DNA from: Actinoplanes sp. NBRC 103695 | Lineage (GTDB): Bacteria; Actinomycetota; Actinomycetes; Mycobacteriales; Micromonosporaceae | Reading direction: 5' to 3' | Assembly (NCBI RefSeq): GCF_030269485.1 | Contig: NZ_BSTL01000010.1 | Span: 145,344-209,343, forward strand | Length of the DNA: 64,000 nucleotides | Shown here: one piece after another, positions 15,596 to 24,853 of the stretch | Position numbering within the stretch: the stretch's first letter is position 1 | How the letters are laid out: every line of letters starts with the position of its first letter | Position numbers and translations under genes: made by a program | Notes under the pieces: generated by a model | Databases searched by the model: none | Seen by the model: the letters and a program-made list of their open reading frames with translations, nothing else | Told to the model about the DNA's origin: nothing

Positions 15596-17038
15596 ATGGT
15601 CTCGACACCTGACCGTCCACCTGCCCGGAATTCTATCCCGGATAATGATTCCGGCAACGCGACAAACACCACAGTGACCGGATACCGGGAGATCATCGAC
15701 GGAAACGGCCGGCTGTATCGGCTCGGCGAGACCGACCGTCAGCTGATGGGCCGATCCCGCCGCTGGATGGTGTTCCTCCCGTGGGCCGCGATGATGGCGA
15801 TCAGCTCGTCGGAGTACGCCTTCACCTCCGCCGAGGACACGCTTTCCGAGGCGCACGGCTGGCATGGCGCACACATCTTCTGGCTGCTCGGTGTCTGGGT
15901 CTTCTTCCAGGCGGCGATCGCGTTCCCGACCGGGAAGCTGCGGGAGAGCGGGCGCCTGTCGGCCAAGGCCGCGATGATGTGCGGCGCCGCCGGCACGATC
16001 ATCGGGTACCTCGCCCTGGCCTACGCGCCGCACGTCCTGGTCGCCTACCTCGGCTTCTCGGTCTTCGGCGGGCTCGGCGCCGGCATGGTCTACGCCACCT
16101 GCGTGAACATGGTCGGCAAGTGGTACCCGGAACGCAAGGGTGGCAAGACCGGCTTCGTCAACGGCGGCTTCGCGTACGGCTCGGTGCCCTTCATCTTCAT
16201 CTTCACCAACTACATGGACGTCGGTAACTACGGCCCCGTCCTGGTGGGCGTCGGCATCTTCCTGGCCGTGGCCGTCGCGGCGACCGGCTTCTTCTTCAAG
16301 GACCCGCCGAAGAACTGGTGGCCGGCGCACGTCGACCCGCTGAAGGTGGCCGACGACCCGAAGGTGCGGCGCTCGCTCTCGAAGAACCCGCCCGCGGTCA
16401 AGCAGTACACGCCTCGGGAAGCCGCGCGTACTCCCGTGCTCTATCTGATGTGGGTCTGCCTGTTGATGACGGCCGGCGTGAACATCTTCGGCATCGCGTT
16501 CCAGGTGCCGTTCGGCAAGGAGATGGGCTTCGCCGGCGGGATCGTGGCCCTGGCCATGAGCCTCAAGGCGATCGTCAACGGCACCGGCCGCGGGGTGATC
16601 GGCTGGATCTCCGACCGGTACGGCCGCCGCCAGACGCTGACCATCGTCTGCTGGGTGCTCGGCCTGGCCCAGTTCGCCGTCTTCCTGTCCGGCTCACTCG
16701 GCAACATGCCGCTGTTCCTGCTCGCGTCGATGATCTCCGGCTTCGGCGGCGGCGCGATCTTCCCGCTGTTCGCGGCGATGACCGCGGACTTCTTCGGGGA
16801 GAACAACAACGCCTCCAACTACGGCATGGTGTACAGCTCCAAGCTGGTCTCCGGCCTGGTCGGCTCCGGCCTCGGCGCGGTGGTCGTGGGGGTCTGGGGC
16901 TACGGCGGGGCGTTCGTGCTGGCCGGTTGCATCGGACTCTTCACCGGTGCGCTGTCCTTCATGCTCAAGCAGCCCGGCCGATCCGGATCGGGCCCCGACG
17001 TCGATGCGGTCCCGATGACCCGCGCCACCGTGGGTTAG
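15596..17038 (+). CDS. OFA-family MFS carrier (oxalate/formate antiporter-like), second copy
   Basis: 480 residues with a hydrophilic N-terminus of about 55 residues, then about twelve membrane segments. Paralogue of the 10660 carrier (shared YRLGETD.QLMGR, KWYPER, FAYGSVPF, DRYGRR). Membrane segments are rich in Gly and small residues. The start ATG has AAGGAGG seven bases upstream. It is 119 bases after the ligase, with a hairpin between. The two carriers may divide tasks (oxalate uptake versus formate export, or high and low affinity), which the sequence does not decide. Confidence 0.85.
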   Translation: MVSTPDRPPARNSIPDNDSGNATNTTVTGYREIIDGNGRLYRLGETDRQLMGRSRRWMVFLPWAAMMAISSSEYAFTSAEDTLSEAHGWHGAHIFWLLGVWVFFQAAIAFPTGKLRESGRLSAKAAMMCGAAGTIIGYLALAYAPHVLVAYLGFSVFGGLGAGMVYATCVNMVGKWYPERKGGKTGFVNGGFAYGSVPFIFIFTNYMDVGNYGPVLVGVGIFLAVAVAATGFFFKDPPKNWWPAHVDPLKVADDPKVRRSLSKNPPAVKQYTPREAARTPVLYLMWVCLLMTAGVNIFGIAFQVPFGKEMGFAGGIVALAMSLKAIVNGTGRGVIGWISDRYGRRQTLTIVCWVLGLAQFAVFLSGSLGNMPLFLLASMISGFGGGAIFPLFAAMTADFFGENNNASNYGMVYSSKLVSGLVGSGLGAVVVGVWGYGGAFVLAGCIGLFTGALSFMLKQPGRSGSGPDVDAVPMTRATVG

Positions 17039-17084
17039 TCCCGTCGACGTCTCCGCAAGCGGTCGGACCGCCGACGCCCCATTC

Positions 17085-17124
17085 CACATTCACCTCGCGA
17101 TGAAGCGCCTCGGAAGTGAATGTG
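17085..17124. repeat. 9-bp inverted repeat after second carrier
   Basis: CACATTCAC (17085-17093) and GTGAATGTG (17116-17124) flank a 22-base loop. It lies between the carrier stop and the PanE-like gene; it could be a weak terminator or a protein-binding site. Confidence 0.4.
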
Positions 17125-17173
17125 AGATAAGGCGACAGCCCAGGTGGTCCGGCCGCTTGTCCTACTCTCACGC

Positions 17174-17187
17174 CATACTGTATACAG
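17174..17187. promoter_or_regulatory. Island palindrome before the PanE-fds operon
   Basis: CATACTGTATACAG, containing the perfect 10-base palindrome CTGTATACAG (17178-17187), 23 bases before the GTG start of the PanE-like gene. Same family as the other island operators. Confidence 0.7.
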
Positions 17188-17210
17188 AACACACGACGAG
17201 AGGAGACGGC

Positions 17211-18206
17211 GTGCGAATCGCGGTTCTCGGCGCCGGCGCCATCGGCGCGTATGTCGGCGCGGCACTGCATCGGGCCGGTGTCGAGGTCCACCTGATCGCC
17301 CGCGGCCCGCACCTCGCGGCGATCCGGCGCGACGGCGTCCGGGTGCACAGCCCGCGTGGCGACTTCATCGCCCGGGCCCGGGCCACCGACGACCCCCGCG
17401 AGGTGGGCCCCGTCGACTACGTCTTCCTCGGGCTCAAGGCTCACTCGTACGCGACGGCAGGCGACCTGGTCGCCCCGCTGCTCGGCCCGCGGACCGCGGT
17501 CGTGGCCGCGCAGAACGGCATCCCCTGGTGGTACTTCCACGGGCTGGCCGGCCACCCGCTCGCCGACCGGCGGATCGAGTCGGTCGACCCGGGCGGCGCC
17601 ACCACCGCCGTCCTGCCGGTGGACCGGGCGATCGGCTGCGTCGTCTACTGCTCCACCGAGATCGAGAGCCCCGGCGTGATCCGGCATCTCGAGGGCACCC
17701 GGTTCTCCATCGGAGAGCCGGACTGCTCCTGCTCCGAGCGCTGCCGGGCGTTCAGCGAGGCGATGGTGGCCGGCGGGTTGAAATGCCCGGTGGAGACGGA
17801 CATCCGCGACGACATCTGGATCAAACTGATGGGCAATGTCGCGTTCAACCCGCTGAGCGCGCTGACCCGGGCGACCCTCGCCGACATGTGCGGCCACCCG
17901 GGCGCTCGTGAGCTGGTCGCCGAGATGATGCGGGAGACCGTCGCGGTGGCCACGGCCGCCGGGTGCCGGCCCTCCATCTCGGTCGAGCGGCGCATCGACG
18001 GGGCCGCCAAGGTGGGGCACCATAAGACATCGACGTTGCAGGACCTGGAGGCGGGGAAGGAGCTGGAACTCGAAGCGATCATCGGCGCGGTGGTCGAGCT
18101 GGCCGACATGACCGGCGTCCCGGCACCCACGCTGCGCAACGTGTACGCCGCTGTGGACCTGCTCGCTCGCACGGTCACCGGTCCGTCCCCGGTGGGCGCG
18201 CGATGA
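17211..18206 (+). CDS. PanE/ApbA-family reductase; candidate oxalyl-CoA reductase
   Basis: 331 residues with an N-terminal NAD(P) fold (RIAVLGAGAIGAYVGAAL) and the ketopantoate reductase C-terminal helical domain; the conserved lysine and asparagine of the family are visible in WIKLMGNVAFNPLSALT. The start is GTG at 17211 with GAGAGGAG upstream; a longer frame from 17100 has no ribosome site and crosses the operator. Its stop overlaps the start of fdsG (ATGA), so it is coupled to formate dehydrogenase, an odd partner for pantothenate synthesis. In Methylobacterium extorquens a PanE homologue (PanE2) reduces oxalyl-CoA to glyoxylate; the same role here would feed the gcl-glxR genes. This is an inference from context and homology class. 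Confidence 0.75.
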   Translation: MRIAVLGAGAIGAYVGAALHRAGVEVHLIARGPHLAAIRRDGVRVHSPRGDFIARARATDDPREVGPVDYVFLGLKAHSYATAGDLVAPLLGPRTAVVAAQNGIPWWYFHGLAGHPLADRRIESVDPGGATTAVLPVDRAIGCVVYCSTEIESPGVIRHLEGTRFSIGEPDCSCSERCRAFSEAMVAGGLKCPVETDIRDDIWIKLMGNVAFNPLSALTRATLADMCGHPGARELVAEMMRETVAVATAAGCRPSISVERRIDGAAKVGHHKTSTLQDLEAGKELELEAIIGAVVELADMTGVPAPTLRNVYAAVDLLARTVTGPSPVGAR

Positions 18207-18730
18207 CGACTTCGCCACCGGAGGTGCCGCCCATGTCAGAGCCGCCGACGTCAGAGCCGGACCGTCCCCGTCGCAAGCGCCGGGAGGCCGCGGCGCCCAG
18301 CCCCGCCTCACTGGTCGACCCCGCGATCGCCGCGCCCGTACGCGCCGCGGTGGCGGCCTGCCGCGAGCAGCGCGGCAACCTGATCCCGATCCTGCACGAG
18401 ATCCAGCGGACGCTCGGGCACGTGCCCGAGGACGCGGTGCCGGTGCTGGCCGAGGAGCTCAACCTCTCCCGCGCCGAGGTGCACGGCGTGATCACCTTCT
18501 ATCACGACTTCAAGCCGTCGCCGGTTCTCGGCCCCAAGGTGCAGGTGTGCCGGGCGGAGGCCTGTCAGGCGGTCGGCGCGGAGGAGCTCTTCGCCGCGGC
18601 GCCGGGCCTCTGCGGCACCGTCGAGCAGGTGTTCTGCCTGGGCAACTGCGCGCTGGGTCCGTCGGTCGCGATCGACGGCCGGGTGTATGGCCGGATGACC
18701 GCGTCACGACTGCGTGAGGTGCTGGCATGA
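18203..18730 (+). CDS. fdsG: NAD-dependent formate dehydrogenase, gamma subunit
   Basis: 175 residues, NuoE-like thioredoxin-fold subunit binding one [2Fe-2S] cluster. The four ligands are visible as CRAEAC and CLGNC. The first 35 residues are a Pro/Ser/Arg-rich extension; an internal ATG (MSEPPTSE) is an alternative start. Part of the FdsGBAD complex that oxidises formate to CO2 and reduces NAD+ in the cytoplasm. Overlaps the PanE-like gene (ATGA) upstream and fdsB (ATGA) downstream. Confidence 0.9.
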   Translation: MTTSPPEVPPMSEPPTSEPDRPRRKRREAAAPSPASLVDPAIAAPVRAAVAACREQRGNLIPILHEIQRTLGHVPEDAVPVLAEELNLSRAEVHGVITFYHDFKPSPVLGPKVQVCRAEACQAVGAEELFAAAPGLCGTVEQVFCLGNCALGPSVAIDGRVYGRMTASRLREVLA

Positions 18731-20202
18731 CCACGGTCTACGTCCCCCGGGACTCGGCGGCCCGCTCGGTCGGGGCCGACGAGGTGGCCGCCGCCTTCGC
18801 CGAGGCGGACCCGTCGCTGACCATCGTGCGCAACGGCTCGCGCGGCATGCTGTGGCTCGAACCCCTGGTCGAGATCTCCTCTTCCGAAGGCCGGATCGGC
18901 TACGGCTCGGTGACCCCGGCCGACGTGCCGGGCATCCTCGCGGGCACCGCCGAGAGCATCGGCGTGGTGGACGAACACCCGTGGCTGGCCTCGCAGCAGC
19001 GGGTGACGTTCGCGCGGATGGGCCGCACCGATCCGTTGTCGGTGGACGACTATCTGGCGAACGGCGGAATGGCGGGGCTGCGCCGGGCGCGCACGATGAC
19101 GCGGGCCGAGGTGGTCGCCGAGGTGACCGAGTCGGGACTGCGCGGCCGTGGCGGCGCGGGCTTCCCGGCCGGCATCAAGTGGAAGACGGTCATGGACTGC
19201 CCGGACGGCCTGAAGTTCGTCTGCTGCAACGCCGACGAGGGCGACAGCGGGACGTACGCCGACCGGATGGTCCTGGAAGGCGACCCGTTCATGCTGATCG
19301 AGGGCATGGCCATCGCGGCCTACGCGGTCGGGGCGACCGAAGGCTACATCTACATCCGCTCGGAATATCCGGACGGCATCGCGACGATGCGCGAGGCCAT
19401 CAAGAGGGCTGAGCCCTGGCTGGACGGCTTCAACCTGGAGACCCGGGTCGGCGCCGGGGCGTACATCTGCGGTGAAGAGACCTCGATGCTGGAGAGCCTG
19501 GAGGGCAAGCGCGGCATGGTCCGCGCGAAGCCGCCGATCCCGGCGTTCGAGGGGCTCTTCGGCAAGCCGACCGTGATCAACAACGTGCTCACCCTGGCGA
19601 CCGTGCCGACGATCCTGGCCGGCGGCGCGGACGCCTATCAGTCGCTCGGCGTCGAGCGCTCGCGTGGCACCCAGGTGTTCCAGCTGGGCGGGAACGTCGC
19701 GCGTGGCGGCATCGTCGAGACCGCGTTCGGCATCACGCTGGGGGAGCTGGTCGAGGGGTACGGCGGCGGCACGCGCACCGGCCGCCCGGTACGTGCGGTG
19801 CAGGTCGGTGGGCCGCTCGGGGCGTACGTGCCGACGTCGCAGTTCGACCTGCCGATGGACTACGAGGCGTTCGCCAAGGCGAATGCGATGGTCGGCCACG
19901 GCGGCATCGTGGTGTTCGACGAGTCCGTGGACATGGCCGCCCAGGCCCGGTTCGCCTTCGAGTTCTGCGCGGCCGAGTCCTGCGGCAAGTGCACGCCGTG
20001 CCGGGTCGGCGCGGTGCGCGGCGTCGAGGTGATCGACCGGATCCGTACCGGCGTGGACCGCGACGAGAACCTGGCCGTGCTCGAGGACCTGTGCGAGCTG
20101 ATGACCGACGGATCCCTCTGCGCGATGGGCGGGCTCACCCCGATGCCCGTGCGTAGCGCGATAAACCACTTCTCTGAGGACTTCGAGGCGAGGCAGCCAT
20201 GA
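18727..20202 (+). CDS. fdsB: NAD-dependent formate dehydrogenase, beta subunit (NADH/FMN)
   Basis: 491 residues, fusion of an N-terminal thioredoxin-like part with a NuoF-like flavoprotein. The FMN/NADH glycine-rich segment GLRGRGGAGFPAG, the CNADEGDSGTYADR motif, GAGAYICGEET and the [4Fe-4S] ligands ESCGKCTPCR are all present. It passes electrons between the iron-sulfur chain and NAD+. The start ATG overlaps the stop of fdsG, and its stop overlaps the start of fdsA, so all subunits are made together. Confidence 0.93.
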   Translation: MTTVYVPRDSAARSVGADEVAAAFAEADPSLTIVRNGSRGMLWLEPLVEISSSEGRIGYGSVTPADVPGILAGTAESIGVVDEHPWLASQQRVTFARMGRTDPLSVDDYLANGGMAGLRRARTMTRAEVVAEVTESGLRGRGGAGFPAGIKWKTVMDCPDGLKFVCCNADEGDSGTYADRMVLEGDPFMLIEGMAIAAYAVGATEGYIYIRSEYPDGIATMREAIKRAEPWLDGFNLETRVGAGAYICGEETSMLESLEGKRGMVRAKPPIPAFEGLFGKPTVINNVLTLATVPTILAGGADAYQSLGVERSRGTQVFQLGGNVARGGIVETAFGITLGELVEGYGGGTRTGRPVRAVQVGGPLGAYVPTSQFDLPMDYEAFAKANAMVGHGGIVVFDESVDMAAQARFAFEFCAAESCGKCTPCRVGAVRGVEVIDRIRTGVDRDENLAVLEDLCELMTDGSLCAMGGLTPMPVRSAINHFSEDFEARQP

Positions 20203-23009
20203 CTCTGCTGAAGGAACCCGACCACGGAACGCCCCGGCGTCCCGGCCCGGCAACCGTCACCGTGGAAGTGGACGGCCTGCCGGTCACCGTGCCTGAGGGC
20301 ACCTCGGTCCTGCGCGCGGCCGGCGAAGCGGGCATCGGCATTCCCAAGCTGTGCGCGACGGACAGCCTGGAGGCGTTCGGTTCGTGCCGGCTGTGCCTGG
20401 TGGAGATCGACGGCCGGCGCGGCACCCCCGCGTCGTGCACGACGCCGGTCACCGAGGGCATGCGGGTCGCCACCGAGACACCCCGCCTGCAACGGCTGCG
20501 CCGCGGTGTCATGGAGCTCTACATCTCCGACCATCCGCTGGACTGCCTGACCTGCTCGGCCAACGGCGACTGCGAGCTGCAGGACATGTCCGGCGCGGTG
20601 GGCCTGCGCCAGGTCCGCTACGGGTACGAGGGCGCGAACCACCTGGACGCGCCGACCGACACCAGCAACCCGTACTTCGACTTCGACGCCTCCAAGTGCA
20701 TCGCCTGCTCCCGCTGTGTCCGCGCGTGCGACGAGGTGCAGGGCACGTTCGCGCTGACCATCGAGGGCCGCGGCTTCGAGTCCAAGGTGTCGCCCGGCGC
20801 CGGCGGCTCGTTCATGGAGTCCGAGTGCGTCTCCTGCGGCTCGTGCGTGCAGGCCTGCCCGACGGCCACGCTGCAGGAGAAGTCCGTCGTACAGCTGGGC
20901 ATGCCGAACCGCACGGTCATCACCACCTGCGCGTACTGCGGGGTGGGCTGCTCGTTCAAGGCGGAGCTGCGCGGCAACGAGCTGGTGCGGATGGTGCCGC
21001 ACAAGGACGGCGGCGCGAACGAGGGCCACTCGTGCGTGAAGGGCCGGTTCGCGTTCGGCTACGCCAGCCACCCGGACCGCAAGCTCAAGCCGATGGTGCG
21101 CGACACCATCGACGACGAGTGGCGCGAGGTGGAGTGGGACGAGGCGATCGGCACGGTCGCGAGCCGGATGCTGGACATCCAGCAGCGGCACGGCGCCGCC
21201 TCGATCGGCGCCATCTCGTCGTCGCGCTGCACCAACGAGGAGGTCTTCGTGGTGCAGAAGATGGTGCGGGCCGCCTTCGGCAACAACAACATCGACACCT
21301 GCGCCCGGGTCTGCCACTCGCCGACCGGGTACGGCCTCAAGCAGACCTTCGGCGAGTCGGCCGGCACCCAGGACTTCAAGTCGGTGGCCCAGGCCGACGT
21401 GATCGTGGTGATCGGCGCCAACCCGACCGACGGGCACCCGGTCTTCGCGTCCCGGATGAAGCGCCGCCTGCGCGAGGGCGCCCAGCTGATCGTGGTCGAC
21501 CCGCGCCGGATCGACCTGGTCCGCTCGCCGCACATCGAGGCGGCCTACCACCTGCCGGTACGGCCGGGAACGAACGTGGCCGTGGTCAACGCGATGTCGC
21601 ATGTCGCGGTCACCGAGGGGCTGGTCGACCGGGACTTCGTCGCCGAGCGCTGCGAGGACTTCGACACCTGGGCGACGTTCATCGCACAGCCCGAGCACAG
21701 CCCGGAGGCGGTCGAGGAGATCACCGGCGTGCCGGCTGCCGACCTGCGCGCGGCGGCCCGGCTCTACGCCACGGCCGGCAACGGCGCCATCTACTACGGC
21801 CTGGGCGTCACCGAGCACAGCCAGGGCTCCACGATGGTGATGGGCATGGCCAACCTCGCGATGGCATGCGGCAACATCGGCCGCGACGGCGTCGGCGTGA
21901 ACCCGCTGCGCGGGCAGAACAACGTGCAGGGCTCCTGCGACATGGGCTCGTTCCCGCACGAGCTGCCCGGGTACCGGCACGTGTCCGACGAGGCCGTCCG
22001 CGGCCTGTTCGAAGGGCTCTGGGGCCGCACCATCGAAAAGGAGCCCGGCCTGCGCATCCCCAACATGTTCGACGCCGCGATCGACGGCAGCTTCCGCGGC
22101 CTGTTCGTGCACGGCGAGGACATCGCCCAGTCCGACCCCAACACGCAGCACGTCTTCGCGGCGCTGCGCTCGATGGAACTGGTCGTCGTGCAGGACCTCT
22201 TCCTCAACGAGACCGCCAAGTTCGCGCACGTCTTCCTGCCCGGCGCGTCCTTCCTGGAGAAGGACGGCACGTTCACCAACGCCGAGCGGCGGATCAACCG
22301 GGTCCGCTCGGTCATGCCGCCCCGGTCCGGCAAGCACGAGTGGGAGATCATCTGCGACATCGCCACCGCGATGGGCTACCCGATGTCCTACACCCACCCC
22401 AGCGAGATCATGGACGAGATCGCCTCGGTGACACCCACCTTCACCGGCGTCTCCTTCGAGCTGCTCGACAAGCTGGGCAGCGTCCAGTGGCCGTGCAACG
22501 AGAACGCGCCGGCGGGCACCCCGGTCATGCACATCGGCGAGTTCGTCCGGGGCAAGGGCAAGTTCGTCCGGACCGAGTACGTCCCGACGGAGGAGCGCAC
22601 CACCCGGCGCTTCCCGCTGGTGCTGACCACCGGCCGGATCCTGAGCCAGTACAACGTCGGCGCGCAGACCCGGCGCACCGGCAACGTCGCCTGGCACCCC
22701 GAGGACGTGCTCGAGGTGCACCCGCACGACGCCGAGGACCGCGGCATCTCCGACGGGGACCTGGTCACGCTGGCCAGCCGGGTCGGGGAGACGACGCTGC
22801 ACGTTCGCGTGGCGGACCGCATGCCGGTCGGTGTGGTCTACACGACCTTCCATCACCCGGTCACCGGCGCGAACGTGGTGACCACCGAGAACTCCGACTG
22901 GGCCACCAACTGCCCGGAGTACAAGGTGACCGCGGTCCAGGTCTCGCTCGCCCAACCCCTGGTGCGCCACGCCACCGAGGAGACCTACGCGATCAGCGGC
23001 CAGGCCTGA
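20199..23009 (+). CDS. fdsA: NAD-dependent formate dehydrogenase, alpha subunit (Mo/W-bisMGD)
   Basis: Catalytic subunit, 936 residues. The N-terminal 210 residues are NuoG-like: [2Fe-2S] ligands in CATDSLEAFGSCRLC and CTTP, a His/Cys cluster region, and ferredoxin-type CIACSRCVRACD and CVSCGSCVQACP. A [4Fe-4S] site follows (CAYCGVGCSFK), then the molybdopterin domains. The active-site ligand is a cysteine in TCARVCHSPTGYG (about residue 372), so no selenocysteine is used, and the flanking HSPT is as in other FdsA proteins. C-terminal MGD-binding motif: TTGRILSQYN. Oxidises formate from formyl-CoA turnover. Mo-cofactor insertion protein FdsC is not seen in the window. Confidence 0.94.
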   Translation: MTLLKEPDHGTPRRPGPATVTVEVDGLPVTVPEGTSVLRAAGEAGIGIPKLCATDSLEAFGSCRLCLVEIDGRRGTPASCTTPVTEGMRVATETPRLQRLRRGVMELYISDHPLDCLTCSANGDCELQDMSGAVGLRQVRYGYEGANHLDAPTDTSNPYFDFDASKCIACSRCVRACDEVQGTFALTIEGRGFESKVSPGAGGSFMESECVSCGSCVQACPTATLQEKSVVQLGMPNRTVITTCAYCGVGCSFKAELRGNELVRMVPHKDGGANEGHSCVKGRFAFGYASHPDRKLKPMVRDTIDDEWREVEWDEAIGTVASRMLDIQQRHGAASIGAISSSRCTNEEVFVVQKMVRAAFGNNNIDTCARVCHSPTGYGLKQTFGESAGTQDFKSVAQADVIVVIGANPTDGHPVFASRMKRRLREGAQLIVVDPRRIDLVRSPHIEAAYHLPVRPGTNVAVVNAMSHVAVTEGLVDRDFVAERCEDFDTWATFIAQPEHSPEAVEEITGVPAADLRAAARLYATAGNGAIYYGLGVTEHSQGSTMVMGMANLAMACGNIGRDGVGVNPLRGQNNVQGSCDMGSFPHELPGYRHVSDEAVRGLFEGLWGRTIEKEPGLRIPNMFDAAIDGSFRGLFVHGEDIAQSDPNTQHVFAALRSMELVVVQDLFLNETAKFAHVFLPGASFLEKDGTFTNAERRINRVRSVMPPRSGKHEWEIICDIATAMGYPMSYTHPSEIMDEIASVTPTFTGVSFELLDKLGSVQWPCNENAPAGTPVMHIGEFVRGKGKFVRTEYVPTEERTTRRFPLVLTTGRILSQYNVGAQTRRTGNVAWHPEDVLEVHPHDAEDRGISDGDLVTLASRVGETTLHVRVADRMPVGVVYTTFHHPVTGANVVTTENSDWATNCPEYKVTAVQVSLAQPLVRHATEETYAISGQA

Positions 23010-23010
23010 C

Positions 23011-23220
23011 ATGACCGGCACCGTCCCGGCGGAACTGCGGATGATCAACGACATCGCCCGGCAGTTCCGCCATCTGCCACCCGGCGAGGCTGCCGAGGCC
23101 ATCGCCTCGCACGTCCGCCGGTTCTGGGATCCGCGCATGCGGGCCCGGTTGCAGGCGCTCGCCGATCAGGCGGCGCCCCTGGACCCGCTCGCCGCCGAGG
23201 CCGCTCGCCTCGTCGGCTGA
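23011..23220 (+). CDS. fdsD: Formate dehydrogenase delta subunit
   Basis: 69-residue helical protein (RMINDIARQFRHLPPGEAAE, FWDPRMRARL), matching the small FdsD subunit found at the end of fds operons. It starts one base after the fdsA stop. FdsD is needed for assembly or stability of FdsABG in other bacteria; no catalytic residues are expected. Confidence 0.88.
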   Translation: MTGTVPAELRMINDIARQFRHLPPGEAAEAIASHVRRFWDPRMRARLQALADQAAPLDPLAAEAARLVG

Positions 23221-23228
23221 GCTTCGCG

Positions 23229-23283
23229 CAGTGGTAGCCCAGAGCGGCATCCGATGCCCGGATGCCGCGCTGGGCTACCACTC
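23229..23283. repeat. GTGGTAG palindrome; likely terminator of fds operon
   Basis: GTGGTAGCCCAG-a-GCGGCATCCG, loop ATGCC, CGGATGCCGC-g-CTGGGCTACCAC (23231-23281): 22 base pairs, 10 bases after fdsD. It closely resembles an element at 61472-61525, so it is a dispersed repeat as well as a possible terminator. Confidence 0.8.
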
Positions 23284-23303
23284 CACCCCACTTCGGGAGT
23301 GAC

Positions 23304-24833
23304 ATGCTGCTCAAGTCCGGAACTGACTGGCCAACTCTCTACGCGCGCTGCCGCTCGGTGGCGCCCCAAGCCTTCCTGCCCGACGGGCTCGCCAACTACT
23401 GGGGCGGGCTCTGGCGCTCCGGCGGTGCCGTCACGACGGGAGTGTCCCCGGTGGACGGCACCGAGATCGCCGGGGCGCCGGCCGTCGACCAGCTGACGGC
23501 CACGGCCGCCGTGCGGGCGGCGTACGACCAGCATCGCGCCTGGGGTGACCAATCTCTGAGCGAACGAAAAGCGCGCGTGCTCGCCGCTCTCGACGCTCTG
23601 CAGGAGCATCGCGAACTGCTGTCCCTGCTGCTGGTCTGGGAGATCGGCAAGCCGTGGCGGCTGGCCACCGCCGACGTCGACCGGTGCATCGACGGGGTTC
23701 GGTGGTACGCCGAGGAGATCGACGGCATGCTCGACGGGCGGGCGCCGCTGCCCGGGCCGGTGAGCAACATCGCCAGCTGGAACTACCCGATGAGCGTCCT
23801 GATGCACGCGATGCTGGTGCAGGTGCTGGCCGGCAACGCGGCGATCGGCAAGGCGCCCACCGACGGCGGTGTGAGCTGCCTGACCCTGGCCGTCGCGCTG
23901 GCCGCCCGCGAGGGACTGCCGCTCACCCTGATCAGCGGCAGCGGCGCGAAACTGTCGTCGGTGCTGGTCGGCGCGCCCGAGGTGGGGTGCGTGTCGTTCG
24001 TCGGCGGGCGTGATGTCGGCGGCCAGGTCGCGGCCCGGCTGCTCGACTCGGACAAGCGGCACGTGCTCGAGCAGGAGGGACTCAACTGCTGGGGTGTGTG
24101 GGAGTTCAGCCAGTGGGAGCTGCTGGGCGGTCTGGTGCGCAAGTCTTTCGAGTACGGGAAACAGCGCTGCACCGCCTACCCGCGTTACGTCGTGCAGCGG
24201 AAGCTCTTCGACGCGTTCCTGGCGGCGTATCTGCCCGCGGTCCGTGAGGTCCGGTTCGGGCATCCGCTCGCGGTCTCGTCGCCGTCCTCCGAGTTGCCCG
24301 ATCTCGAGTACGGCCCGCTGATCAACCACGCCAAGGCGAAGGAACTGAACGACATCGTCGAGGTGGCGATCGCCCGGGGCGGCGTGCCGCTGCATCGGGG
24401 CTCGCTCGCCGACGGGCACTTTCTGCCGGGGCAGCCGACGGACGCGTACCTGCCGCCGGTGACCCTGCTGGCGCCGCCCCGGTCGTCGCCGCTGCACCAC
24501 GCCGAACCGTTCGGGCCGGTGGACACGATCGTGCTGGTGGACACCGAGGCCGAGCTGCTGGCCGCGATGAACGCCTCGAACGGCTCGCTGGTGGCGTCAC
24601 TCGCCTGCGACGACATTCGGCTGGCGACTCGTCTCGCCGCTGACGTGCAGGCGTTCAAGGTGGGCATCAACCGGCCGCGGTCGCGCGGGGACCGGGACGA
24701 GGTGTTCGGCGGACGCGGCGCATCGTGGCGCGGGGCCTTCGTGGGCGGTTCGCTGCTCGTCCACTCGGTGACGGTGGGGGAGGCTCCGCTCTACGGGAAC
24801 TTCCCGTCCTACTCGAGCTATCCGCCAGCCTGA
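23304..24833 (+). CDS. Aldehyde dehydrogenase family protein
   Basis: 509 residues from the ATG of MLLKSG (23304); the upstream extension of the frame runs through the palindrome and is rejected. Family features: SNIASWNYPMSV (cofactor/active-site asparagine), VLEQEGLN with the base glutamate, the catalytic cysteine in KQRCTAYPRYV, and the C-terminal AEPFGPVDTIV. The glycine-rich GxTxVG segment reads FVGGRDVGGQ. It diverges from well-known ALDHs, so the aldehyde is unknown; in this island glyoxylate, glycolaldehyde or an acyl-CoA/semialdehyde step are candidates. It lies between fds and gntR and has no own island operator. Confidence 0.8.
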   Translation: MLLKSGTDWPTLYARCRSVAPQAFLPDGLANYWGGLWRSGGAVTTGVSPVDGTEIAGAPAVDQLTATAAVRAAYDQHRAWGDQSLSERKARVLAALDALQEHRELLSLLLVWEIGKPWRLATADVDRCIDGVRWYAEEIDGMLDGRAPLPGPVSNIASWNYPMSVLMHAMLVQVLAGNAAIGKAPTDGGVSCLTLAVALAAREGLPLTLISGSGAKLSSVLVGAPEVGCVSFVGGRDVGGQVAARLLDSDKRHVLEQEGLNCWGVWEFSQWELLGGLVRKSFEYGKQRCTAYPRYVVQRKLFDAFLAAYLPAVREVRFGHPLAVSSPSSELPDLEYGPLINHAKAKELNDIVEVAIARGGVPLHRGSLADGHFLPGQPTDAYLPPVTLLAPPRSSPLHHAEPFGPVDTIVLVDTEAELLAAMNASNGSLVASLACDDIRLATRLAADVQAFKVGINRPRSRGDRDEVFGGRGASWRGAFVGGSLLVHSVTVGEAPLYGNFPSYSSYPPA

Positions 24834-24853
24834 AAACAAGCCTGTATTTGGGC

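Noticed and set aside
20199..23009. Selenocysteine formate dehydrogenase
   Set aside because: The active-site codon is a normal cysteine (TGC); no in-frame TGA.
19860..23138. 1092-codon open frame on the minus strand
   Set aside because: It is antisense to fdsB/fdsA, His/Asp/Arg/Gly-rich with no domain; a GC-rich shadow of strongly supported genes.
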